Source: Sabulicella glaciei
Lineage (GTDB): Bacteria; Pseudomonadota; Alphaproteobacteria; Acetobacterales; Acetobacteraceae
Reading direction: 5' to 3'
Length of the DNA stretch: 64,000 nucleotides
NCBI RefSeq assembly: GCF_026183895.1
Contig: NZ_JAPFQI010000003.1
Coordinates: forward strand, 164,372 to 228,371
Part shown: positions 35,403 through 44,954 of the stretch, piece after piece
Numbering within the stretch: the first letter of the stretch is position 1
How the letters are laid out: each line of letters begins with the position of its first letter
Notes under the pieces: model-generated
Told to the model about the DNA's origin: nothing
Seen by the model: only the letters and a program-made list of their open reading frames with translations
Databases searched by the model: none
Program-made: the position numbers and the translations under genes

Positions 35403-36416
35403 TCAGGCGATCCGCTTCGCGACATGGGATTGTGGGGTGGCGGCGGCGGCCTGGTGCAGCGCGCGCGCGATGGCGAGGCGGGCGAGGCCGATCTTGAAGT
35501 CGTTGTGGCCGTAGCCTCTTGCCCCTTGCAGCAGCCGGTCCGCCACGGCGCCGAAGCGCGCCTCCTCCGGTCCCCGGCCTTCCAGCAACGCCTCCGCCTC
35601 CGGCACGCGCCAGGGCTTGTGGGCGACGCCGCCGAGGGCGACGCGCAGCCGGGACACGCGTCCCTCCTGCATCTCCATCGTCACGGCGACGGACACCAGG
35701 GCGAAGGCGTAGGACAGCCGGTCGCGCAGCTTCAGGTAGGTGTGGTGGCGGCCATAAAGGCGGGCCGGGATCTCGATCGCCGTCACCACCTCGCGCGCGT
35801 CCAGGGTGGTGTCGCGCTCGGGCGCGTCGCCGGGCAGGCGGTGAAAATCCTCCGTGCGGATGCGGCGCTCGCCGGAGGGGCCGCGCACGACGACCACCGC
35901 CTCCAGCGCCGCCAGCGCCACGCACATGTCGGAGGGGTGGGTGGCGATGCAGTGCTCGGAGGTGCCGAGAATGGCGTGGATGCGGTTCACGCCCTCCTTG
36001 GCCGGGCATCCTGTCCCAGGCTCCCGCTTGTTGCAGGGCGTCAGCCGGTCATAGAAGTAGTAGCAGCGCGTGCGCTGGAGCAGGTTGCCGCCCATCGTCG
36101 CCATGTTGCGAAGCTGCGGCGTAGCGCCGGCCAGGATGGCGTCGGCGAGGAGCGGGTGATGCTCCCGCACCAGGGGATGCGCCGCCGCGTCGGCATTGGA
36201 AACCAGCGCGCCGATGCGGAGCGTTCCCTCCCTGTCCCGCTCCACCTCGCGCAGCCCTTCGAGACGGTTCAGGTCGAGCAAGCTCGCGGGTCGCTCCACG
36301 TCGTACTTCATCAGGTCGATCAGGTTGGTGCCGCCGCCCAGGAAGCGCGAAGCCTCCGTCTTGCCGGCGATCGCCTCCTCCAGCGCGCGCGGGCGCTCGT
36401 AATGGAAAGGCCTCAT
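35403..36416 (-). CDS. FAD-binding subunit of molybdenum hydroxylase (PaoB-like, with extra Fe-S cysteines)
   Basis: A 337-residue FAD subunit with FLGGGTNLIDLMKYD (FAD pyrophosphate loop) and NMATMGGNLLQRTRC. Cys118, Cys128, Cys137 and Cys156 lie in an insertion that includes PCNKREPGTGCPA and GTSEHCIATHPSDM. This layout matches the extra [4Fe-4S] site of E. coli PaoB and separates the enzyme from ordinary xanthine dehydrogenases. The start ATG overlaps the stop of the Fe-S subunit (36413-36416). Confidence 0.92.
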   Translation of the reverse strand: MRPFHYERPRALEEAIAGKTEASRFLGGGTNLIDLMKYDVERPASLLDLNRLEGLREVERDREGTLRIGALVSNADAAAHPLVREHHPLLADAILAGATPQLRNMATMGGNLLQRTRCYYFYDRLTPCNKREPGTGCPAKEGVNRIHAILGTSEHCIATHPSDMCVALAALEAVVVVRGPSGERRIRTEDFHRLPGDAPERDTTLDAREVVTAIEIPARLYGRHHTYLKLRDRLSYAFALVSVAVTMEMQEGRVSRLRVALGGVAHKPWRVPEAEALLEGRGPEEARFGAVADRLLQGARGYGHNDFKIGLARLAIARALHQAAAATPQSHVAKRIA

Positions 36417-36919
36417 GCCCGGCCCTCCTTGCGCGCGACCTCGAGGATGGCGGCGAGGATGTTGGGATAGGCGCCGCAGCGGCAGAGATTGCCGCTCATC
36501 CACTCGCGGATCTCGTCCTCCGTGCGCGTGTGACCCTCCTGCAGCAACGCGACGCCGGAGCAAAGCTGGCCGGGGGTGCAGTAGCCGCACTGGAAGGCAT
36601 CGTGCTTGATGAAGGCTTCCTGCAACGGATGCAGCGCGCCATCCGGGCTGGCCAAGCCTTCCACCGTCCGCACCTCGCTGCCGTCGCTTCTGGCGGCGAG
36701 GACGAGGCAGGAATTCACCCGCTTCCCGTCCAGGATGACGGTGCAGGCGCCGCACTGGCCGTGGTCGCAGCCCTTCTTGCTGCCGGTGAGGCCCAGCCCC
36801 TCGCGCAGCAGGTCGAGCAGCGTGGTCCAGGCCGGCACGCGCAGCGCATGGGAGGCTCCGTTCACGGTGAGGGTCAGCGCGACCGTCTCTGGGCCGCGCG
36901 GGGAAAGATCGTCGGGCAT
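36413..36919 (-). CDS. (2Fe-2S)-binding subunit of molybdenum hydroxylase (PaoA-like)
   Basis: A 168-residue electron-transfer subunit with two [2Fe-2S] sites. The plant-ferredoxin-type site uses Cys51, Cys56, Cys59 (GCDHGQCGACTV) and Cys71. The helical-domain site uses Cys111, Cys114 (QCGYCTPGQ), Cys146 and Cys148 (LCRCGAY). E. coli PaoA carries a Tat signal; here the N-terminus MPDDLSPRGPETV shows none, so a cytoplasmic complex is inferred. It is the first gene of the operon, divergent from the phosphatase gene with 77 bases between. Confidence 0.93.
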   Translation of the reverse strand: MPDDLSPRGPETVALTLTVNGASHALRVPAWTTLLDLLREGLGLTGSKKGCDHGQCGACTVILDGKRVNSCLVLAARSDGSEVRTVEGLASPDGALHPLQEAFIKHDAFQCGYCTPGQLCSGVALLQEGHTRTEDEIREWMSGNLCRCGAYPNILAAILEVARKEGRA

Positions 36920-36996
36920 GGGGGTGGCTCCGCTGTCGCGGGCGCAACGTCCCCAATGCCGCGGGCGTTGCCCGGCGGACATTGAGGGAATGCAGC

Positions 36997-37752
36997 ATGG
37001 CGCAGCGCTGGCCGGAAGTCCTTTGGGTGGTGCGCCACGGCGAGAGCCTGGGAAACGTCGCCCGCGACGTCGCCCACGAAGCCGGGCACACCCATATCGA
37101 GACCGGGGGTCGCGACGTGGACGTCCCCCTTTCCCCTCTCGGGGAGCGGCAGGCGAGCGCGCTGGGGCGCTGGTTTGGCCAGTTGCCCGCTGCCGAAAGG
37201 CCCGACGCGATCCTGTGCTCGCCCTATCGCCGCGCCCTGCGGACGGCGCAACTCGTCGCGGAGGCGGGGTGCCTGCCCCTGCGGCCCTGCCTGGACGAGA
37301 GGCTGCGTGAGAAGGAGTTCGGGGTCCTCGACCGGCTGACCCGGTACGGAATCACGGAACTGCATCCGGACCAGGCGGAGTTCCGCCGCATCCTGGGCAA
37401 GTTCTACCACCGTCCGCCGGGCGGCGAGAGCTGGTGCGACGTGATACTGCGGCTGCGCTCCGCCCTCGACACGATCGTGCTGCACCATGCCGGGCAACGC
37501 GTGCTGGTGGTGGCGCACCAGGTCGTGGTGCTGTGCATGCGCTACCTGCTGGAGGAGATGGACGAGGCCGCGATCCTTGCCGTGGATGCGGAGGGTGACG
37601 TGCCGAATTGCGGGGTGACGGAGTATCGCCTCGATCCCACGCGCGGCCGCGACGGTTCGCTGCGCCTCGTCCACGCCAACTGGGTGGCGCCGCTGGAGGA
37701 GGAAGGCGCGCCGGTGACGGCGGAGCCCGATCAGGTCACGGGCGCGCGATGA
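36997..37752 (+). CDS. Histidine phosphatase family protein
   Basis: A 251-residue branch-1 histidine phosphatase. The catalytic RHG is in VLWVVRHGESLGN, the second arginine pair in CSPYRRALRTAQ, the acid in ERLREKEFGVLDRL and the second His in VLVVAHQVVVL. Members act as phosphoglycerate mutases or broad phosphatases; the substrate is unknown. Start MAQRWPEV at 36997. It overlaps nnrD by ATGA, so the two are coupled. Confidence 0.88.
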   Translation: MAQRWPEVLWVVRHGESLGNVARDVAHEAGHTHIETGGRDVDVPLSPLGERQASALGRWFGQLPAAERPDAILCSPYRRALRTAQLVAEAGCLPLRPCLDERLREKEFGVLDRLTRYGITELHPDQAEFRRILGKFYHRPPGGESWCDVILRLRSALDTIVLHHAGQRVLVVAHQVVVLCMRYLLEEMDEAAILAVDAEGDVPNCGVTEYRLDPTRGRDGSLRLVHANWVAPLEEEGAPVTAEPDQVTGAR

Positions 37753-38633
37753 GCGTCACGGAGATCTCGCCCGAATGGCTGCGGGCCAACCCGCTGCCGC
37801 CCTTGCCCGACGCGGCCAGCAAGGATGAGCGCGGCCGCGTTCTGGTGGTGGGCGGCGCCGCCGAGGTACCGGGGGCCGTGCTGCTGGCCGCGACCAGCGC
37901 GCTGCGGGCCGGGGCGGGAAAGATGCAGGTGGCGACCGTCGCCTCCGCCGCGCCCGGCCTCGCCCTGGCCATGCCCGAGGCGCGGGTGATCGCGCTGAAG
38001 GAAACCGCGGAAGGCGGGATCGCCCCCGCCGCCGCACCGCGCCTGTCGGAGGCCGCGGCGCGCGCCGACGCCATTGCCTTCGGCCCCGGCATGCTGGACG
38101 CGGAGGAGGCGGGGGCGCTGGCCCGCGCCCTGCTGACGAAGCTGCGCGGGGAGCCGGGCATCCTGCTGGACGCCGCCGCGGTGTGCGGGCTGGAGCCGGA
38201 TTCCGCCGGGCGCCATGCTGGGCGCCTCGTCCTGACGCCCCATGCCGGGGAGATGGCGCAGCTTCTCGACCGCCCGCGCGAGGAACTGGAGGCAGAGCCG
38301 CTGGAGGCCGCGCGCGAGGCGGCGCGGCGCTTCCGCGCAGTGGTGGTGATGAAGGGGGGCGTGTCCTTCGTGGCGACGCCACAGGGCCTCGCCTTCTCCT
38401 GCGCGCGGGGGAATGTGGGGCTTGCCACTTCCGGATCCGGCGACACGCTGGCCGGGGCGATCACGGGGCTGATGGCGCGCGGCGCGCCGCCCTTGCTGGC
38501 CACGCTCTGGGGCGTGTTCATCCATGCCGTCGCGGGGGAAAGGCTGGCCCGGCGTATCGGGCCGGTCGGCTACCTCGCGCGGGAACTCCCGGGCGAGTTC
38601 CCGGGAATCCTCGCGGAGATGGACGGGGGCTGA
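37749..38633 (+). CDS. nnrD: ADP-dependent NAD(P)H-hydrate dehydratase
   Basis: A 294-residue ribokinase-like enzyme that repairs hydrated NAD(P)H. Features are RGRVLVVGGAAEVPGAVLLA, IAFGPGM, LTPHAGEMAQLL and the nucleotide-binding GLATSGSGDTLAGAITGLM. The NnrE epimerase domain, often fused at the N-terminus, is absent. The 3' end of the gene contains a perfect inverted repeat (38580-38603). It converges on lexA with a 13-base gap. Confidence 0.92.
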   Translation: MSVTEISPEWLRANPLPPLPDAASKDERGRVLVVGGAAEVPGAVLLAATSALRAGAGKMQVATVASAAPGLALAMPEARVIALKETAEGGIAPAAAPRLSEAAARADAIAFGPGMLDAEEAGALARALLTKLRGEPGILLDAAAVCGLEPDSAGRHAGRLVLTPHAGEMAQLLDRPREELEAEPLEAAREAARRFRAVVVMKGGVSFVATPQGLAFSCARGNVGLATSGSGDTLAGAITGLMARGAPPLLATLWGVFIHAVAGERLARRIGPVGYLARELPGEFPGILAEMDGG

Positions 38634-38646
38634 AACCCCCGCCCGG

Positions 38647-39327
38647 TCAGTGGTACTTGCGGATCAGCCCGACGAGGCGGCCCTGCACACGCACCCGGCC
38701 CGGCCCGAAGATGCGCGTCTCATAGGCCTGGTTCGCCGGCTCGAGCGCAACGGAGTTGCCGCGCTGGCGCAGACGCTTCAGCGTCACCTCGTGCTCGTCG
38801 ATCAGGGCGACCACAATGGCGCCGCTTTCCGCCGTTTCCCCCTGGCGGATCACCACGATGTCCCCGTCGAGGATGCCCGCCTCGACCATGGAATCGCCCG
38901 AGACCTCCAGAGCGTAGTGCTCGCCGCCCGCGATCAGGTCCGCCGGGACCTCCACCGTCTCCGCCGGGTTGCGCAGCGCCTCGATCGGCGTACCGGCGGC
39001 GATGCGTCCCATCAGCGGAAGGTGCCCGACATTGGGCCGCATGGCGACGGCGGCGCGCTGGGCGCGCACCGCGTCCAACTGCGTGACCTCGGCCTTGGGC
39101 GGGCGGGCCAACTCCTCCGGCAGACGCACCACTTCCAGGGCGCGCGCGCGGTGGGCACGCCGGCGCAGGAAGCCCCGCTCCTCAAGCGCCGTGATCAGGC
39201 GGTGGATGCCGGACTTGCTCTTGAGGTCGAGCGCGGCACGCATCTCCTCGAAGGACGGGCAGAAGCCGGTCGCCGTGAAGTGCTTATGGATGAAGATCAG
39301 AAGTTCGTGCTGCTTACGCGTGAGCAT
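38647..39327 (-). CDS. lexA: LexA repressor
   Basis: A 226-residue SOS repressor/autoprotease. The N-terminal winged helix (1-65) has [36 protein letters not shown]. The cleavage site is Ala111-Gly112 in [10 protein letters not shown]. The catalytic dyad is Ser146 in [10 protein letters not shown] and Lys184 in VTLKRL. Length and helix sequence fit the alphaproteobacterial type, which recognises GTTC-N7-GTTC, and such a box lies 31 bases upstream, indicating autoregulation. Confidence 0.97.
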   Translation of the reverse strand: MLTRKQHELLIFIHKHFTATGFCPSFEEMRAALDLKSKSGIHRLITALEERGFLRRRAHRARALEVVRLPEELARPPKAEVTQLDAVRAQRAAVAMRPNVGHLPLMGRIAAGTPIEALRNPAETVEVPADLIAGGEHYALEVSGDSMVEAGILDGDIVVIRQGETAESGAIVVALIDEHEVTLKRLRQRGNSVALEPANQAYETRIFGPGRVRVQGRLVGLIRKYH

Positions 39328-39357
39328 GGGCGGGGGTTCCCCATCGAATCGCCTTCT

Positions 39358-39387
39358 GTTCTAGATAGGTTCCCCGGAACGCGTCAA
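39358..39387 (-). promoter_or_regulatory. lexA promoter with SOS box
   Basis: A perfect GTTC-N7-GTTC box at 39358-39372, the alphaproteobacterial LexA site. On the minus strand a TTGACG (39382-39387) could be the -35 and TAGAAC, overlapping the box, the -10 (18-base spacer). The arrangement fits LexA autorepression. A short CAACAA/TTGTTG inverted repeat (39385-39397) adjoins it. Confidence 0.8.
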
Positions 39388-39429
39388 CAACTTGTTGGCG
39401 CTCTGTTCTATTTTCCCCCTGGATCTGGT

Positions 39430-39669
39430 TCAGAAAGGCTCTGCCTTGTCCTGCCGCAGCAGGCGCGCAAAGGCGGCCTGGCCCCGGTCATGGCCGGTCA
39501 CGGCGTCGGCCAGCGCGTCCAGCCAGCCGGCGAACCACGCCTTGCCCCAGTCCCCCGTATGCGCCATCGGATTGTCTAGCACGGAGGCTCCCTCCGTGAA
39601 GGCGGTGCGGCCGGCGGCATAGGCGTCGTCAGTGACGAAGCGGTCCTCGGGGTCCACGTCCTCGGGCAC
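39430..39669 (-). CDS. Ribosome modulation factor-like small protein
   Basis: A 79-residue protein starting at GTG 39669 with AAGGAG six bases upstream. The stretch AYAAGRTAFTEGASVLDNP, then WGKAWFAGWLDALAD, follows the RMF/CrpP pattern: A-x-x-x-G-x-x-A, a short loop with N-P, and W-x-x-G-W-x-x-A. RMF dimerises ribosomes in stationary phase. Assignment is by pattern only and remains uncertain. It precedes lexA on the same strand with 102 bases between, where lexA has its own promoter. Confidence 0.55.
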   Translation of the reverse strand: MPEDVDPEDRFVTDDAYAAGRTAFTEGASVLDNPMAHTGDWGKAWFAGWLDALADAVTGHDRGQAAFARLLRQDKAEPF

Positions 39670-39775
39670 ATCGTTCTCCTTCGCCGCGCCGGCCCCTCCT
39701 TACAGGCCATGCCGCCCTTCCCGCAAACGCAAGCGACCCTGTCGGCGTTCCCGCCGGGTCAAGGAGGCGCTTCCG

Positions 39776-40636
39776 ATGCGGATGGATAACGAGCGGGAAA
39801 GCCGTCACGTGGAGGATCGCCGCGGCGGCCGCGGCGGATTCTCCATGGGGCGCGGCGGCATCGCGGGCGGCGGCATCGGGGTCGTGGTGGTCACGCTGCT
39901 GGCGATGTTCATGGGCGTGGACCCGGGGGTCCTGCTGAACCAGCTGGATGGCGCCGCCCCGCCTTCCCGCCAGGCCCCCGCCGAGCGTCCGCCCGCCGAG
40001 GACGCCCATGCCCGCTTCGTCTCCCGCGTCCTGGCGAGCACGGAAGACGTCTGGACGGCGGAGTTCCGCCGCTCCGGCCGCGAATACGAGGCGCCGCGCC
40101 TCGTCCTGTTCTCCGGCGCGGTGCAGTCGGGCTGCGGCGGCGCCCAGTCGGCGATGGGGCCGTTCTACTGCCCGCTGGACAAGCGCGTGTACATCGACCT
40201 GTCGTTCTTCCGCGACATGGAGCGGCGCATGGGCGCAGGGGGCGACTTTGCCCAGGCCTATGTCATCGCGCATGAGGTGGGGCACCACGTCCAGAACGTC
40301 CTCGGCCTCCTCCCCCGCTCCCAGGAGGCGCAGCGCCGGGCCGGCGGTCGCGCCGAGGCCAATTCCATCTCCGTGCGGGTGGAGCTCATGGCCGATTGCC
40401 TGGCCGGGTTCTGGGCCCGGCGGGCCGACGAGATGCGCGGCATCCTGGAGGCGGGCGACATCGAGGAAGGAATGAACGCCGCTGCCGCCGTGGGCGACGA
40501 CCGACTGCAGCAGGGACGCGGGGCCGTGGTGCCGGAAAGCTTCACCCATGGGACAAGCCAGCAGCGCGTTTCCTGGTTCCGGCGCGGCCTCCAGGCCGAG
40601 AACGCGGCGGCCTGCGACACCTTCGCCCAGCGGTGA
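39776..40636 (+). CDS. ypfJ: Neutral zinc metallopeptidase family protein (YpfJ-like)
   Basis: A 286-residue protein with an Arg/Gly-rich N-terminus, one membrane helix (about 31-47), and a metalloprotease-like domain. The zinc motif HEVGH is at 166-170, in YVIAHEVGHHVQN, followed by ADCLAGFWA with the third-ligand region. GCGGAQSAMGPFYCP is another family mark. The physiological substrate is unknown. ATG 39776 follows AAGGAGG by eight bases. Confidence 0.9.
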   Translation: MRMDNERESRHVEDRRGGRGGFSMGRGGIAGGGIGVVVVTLLAMFMGVDPGVLLNQLDGAAPPSRQAPAERPPAEDAHARFVSRVLASTEDVWTAEFRRSGREYEAPRLVLFSGAVQSGCGGAQSAMGPFYCPLDKRVYIDLSFFRDMERRMGAGGDFAQAYVIAHEVGHHVQNVLGLLPRSQEAQRRAGGRAEANSISVRVELMADCLAGFWARRADEMRGILEAGDIEEGMNAAAAVGDDRLQQGRGAVVPESFTHGTSQQRVSWFRRGLQAENAAACDTFAQR

Positions 40637-40690
40637 TTCCCCGACTGTTCCGGGCGTGAAAACCGCGCCCGGTCGGACTATCTATGTTCC

Positions 40691-42904
<2,214 letters not shown>

Positions 42905-42930
42905 CGGCGGGGGCGAGCTTTCCGCTGTGG

Positions 42931-42953
42931 CCGGCGCGGCAACACCGCGCCGG
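42931..42953 (+). terminator. Hairpin after uvrB
   Basis: A perfect 9-bp stem (CCGGCGCGG, five-base loop, CCGCGCCGG) 27 bases after the uvrB stop. There is no strong T tract directly after it, so it may be a weak or Rho-assisted terminator. The next gene has its own Shine-Dalgarno. Confidence 0.45.
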
Positions 42954-43032
42954 TCCTGACTTCTGCGTCATGTTTTGGAAACCCCTTCTTCATCGACTCG
43001 TTCGCCCTGGGAAGCGAGAAGAGGAAGATCAG

Positions 43033-43743
43033 ATGCCGCAGAAGCACCCGAACACGATCCGCTGGGGTGGACCAGGGGCGAGCCACGAGGACGCGTCCAA
43101 GCCCATGCCCGAGCCCGATCCGGCGCACCCGGACGGCGCCGTCAGCACCAATCCGAGCGTCAGCCAGCGCTCGGGCGGCGGCGGCGAGCGCGACGAGAAG
43201 CATTCGCACGTCGACCCGGTGCGCTCCTCCAAGTCCCACGCGACGGACGGCGCCAGCCCGGACCCGCTGGACCGGGCCTACCGCGACAACCGCTCGCGCC
43301 GCGACCGCGCCGCCGACGCGCGCGCTTCGGAGGACGAAGGCGATGCCGAGGAGGCGGAGGACGACGCGAACGAGGACGAGACCGACGAGGGGGTGGACCT
43401 GCCGGTCCTGCTGAACACGGACTCCTCGGTCGCCGGAACGGAGCGCCTGTCGGCCTTGGTGGAGCGCATCGTCCGCGCTCGCCTGCGCCACCTGGCGCCG
43501 CAGCTGACCCGGGTCGAGGCGCATGTCAACGACGGCAGCCGCACCCGCAGCGGCCCCGCCGACATTCGCTGCGCGTTGGAGGCGCGGCCCACCAGCGCGA
43601 AGCCGGTGGCGGCCGACCACTCGGCCGCCACGGTCGAGGAGGCGGTGCGCGGCGCGGCGGGCAAGCTGGCGCGGCTGCTGCGGACGCAGCTGGGCCGCCG
43701 TCACGAGGTGAAGGGCAGCCCGTCCATCCGCACCATGGACTGA
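43033..43743 (+). CDS. HPF/RaiA family ribosome-associated-like protein with disordered N-terminus
   Basis: A 236-residue protein. Residues 1-125 are low-complexity, charged and probably disordered, with an acidic run EDEGDAEEAEDDANEDETDE. Residues from about 128 to 218 resemble the HPF/RaiA fold: LSALVERIVRARLRHLAPQL, TRVEAHVNDGS, DIRCALEARPTSAKPVA and ATVEEAVRGAAGKLARLL. HPF-type proteins bind the 30S decoding region in hibernating ribosomes; binding is not proven for this branch. ATG 43033 has GAGGAAG upstream; an in-frame ATG at 42970 is an alternative. Confidence 0.7.
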   Translation: MPQKHPNTIRWGGPGASHEDASKPMPEPDPAHPDGAVSTNPSVSQRSGGGGERDEKHSHVDPVRSSKSHATDGASPDPLDRAYRDNRSRRDRAADARASEDEGDAEEAEDDANEDETDEGVDLPVLLNTDSSVAGTERLSALVERIVRARLRHLAPQLTRVEAHVNDGSRTRSGPADIRCALEARPTSAKPVAADHSAATVEEAVRGAAGKLARLLRTQLGRRHEVKGSPSIRTMD

Positions 43744-43747
43744 CGCG

Positions 43748-44725
43748 TCAGCGCGTGCGCCGGCTGAGCGACACGGCGTAGGGCGCGGCGCGGGCATGGA
43801 GGGTCGGGTCGTCGCTGAACGCGACGCCCGGCTCCATGTCCAGGTTCATGAAGCTGATCCCGTCGCAGGGCCCTCCTGCCCCGGCCTCCACGGCCGTCAC
43901 CGTCAGGCGGCCGACCGTGGCGCGCGGACGGTCGTCGGGCCAGGCCACCGTCGGGTCGGTCGCGTCGTCGCCGGGCTGGGCGAACTGCAGCACCATGTCG
44001 AACTCGACCGGCCCCTGCGCGACGCGGCGGCGGATTTCCTCGGCCAGGAAGTCGGTGCCGCGCGCGCGCATCTCCTCCTCCGAAAGGCGCTGCGTGCCGG
44101 CCACCGGCTCGAACACCCAGCGCACGAGCCGCTCCTGTCCCTCCGCGCCCTTGAAGCGGAAGGCGTCGACGCCCCAGTAGGGCGTGGTGGCCCAGGAAGC
44201 CGGCGGGGTGACTGCGGCAAGCCAGCGTCCCTGGCGCGTGGATTCCGGATTGCTCTCGACGAAGCGGCGCACCGCCTCCGCGTCGGGTTGTCCGTTCGGT
44301 CCGGGTCGGCGCGCCAGCAGCCCGGCCACCAGCATCTCCGGAGTGCGGGCGCCGAAGATGGGGGCGGAGATGTTGGCCATGTCCCATTGGTCGCCTTGCG
44401 ACGTCTCGAACCGGATGGCGAGGCTGCGGGTCGAGCGCGCGACGTCCGACGCGCGCGGGCTCGCGCCCGCGACGCCGAAGCGGATGATCGCCTCCACGCG
44501 CTGCCCGTCGAAGACGGGCGCGACGGAGTGGCGCGCGCCGTCCGGCGTGGCGACGAAGTGCCCGCTGGCGCAGATCCCCTTGGGATGGCTGGGCCGATAG
44601 GTCGTGATGGGACCCAGCACGGCCTCGAACGCATCCACGATCGCCTCGGGCGCCGGCGGCTCCGCGACGGCCGGCCCGGCGAGGAGCAAGGCAGCAAAAC
44701 CCAGGGCGAGCGCGCGTGCGGACAT
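43748..44725 (-). CDS. Catalase-related (SrpA-like) secreted heme peroxidase
   Basis: A 325-residue minimal catalase-fold protein with a signal peptide (MSARALALGFAALLLAGPAVA), so it is probably periplasmic. HPKGICASGHFVAT holds the distal-side His region, RSLAIRFETSQGDQWDMAN is typical, and DPTLHARAAPYAVSLSRR near the C-terminus holds the likely proximal heme tyrosine. Small catalase-related proteins usually have peroxidase rather than strong catalase activity. It converges with the HPF-like gene. Confidence 0.85.
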   Translation of the reverse strand: MSARALALGFAALLLAGPAVAEPPAPEAIVDAFEAVLGPITTYRPSHPKGICASGHFVATPDGARHSVAPVFDGQRVEAIIRFGVAGASPRASDVARSTRSLAIRFETSQGDQWDMANISAPIFGARTPEMLVAGLLARRPGPNGQPDAEAVRRFVESNPESTRQGRWLAAVTPPASWATTPYWGVDAFRFKGAEGQERLVRWVFEPVAGTQRLSEEEMRARGTDFLAEEIRRRVAQGPVEFDMVLQFAQPGDDATDPTVAWPDDRPRATVGRLTVTAVEAGAGGPCDGISFMNLDMEPGVAFSDDPTLHARAAPYAVSLSRRTR

Positions 44726-44904
44726 GGTCCTTGATTCCTCCCACCGGATTGACCCGTTCGGAGTCCGAGGCTGACAGGGAATGCGTTTCCGCGCGAGTCG
44801 AAACTCTTCCGGAACGGGTTCGCGCGGGTGGGGTGAGAAGAGCCTTGACCGCTATCCTCCCTTGCCGATGCCCTCCCGGACGACCGCGGATGACAGGCGC
44901 CCGT

Positions 44905-44919
44905 GTTGCCTTTCCGTTC
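44905..44919 (+). promoter_or_regulatory. Candidate SOS box before the radical SAM/UdgX operon
   Basis: GTTG-N7-GTTC at 44905-44919, one base different from the GTTC-N7-GTTC box found at lexA, 36 bases before the start at 44955. This placement suits LexA repression of the repair operon, but a single 7-of-8 match can occur by chance. Confidence 0.45.
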
Positions 44920-44954
44920 TTGCCAGCCTGTGCCCCTCGCCCCATATCAGGCGC

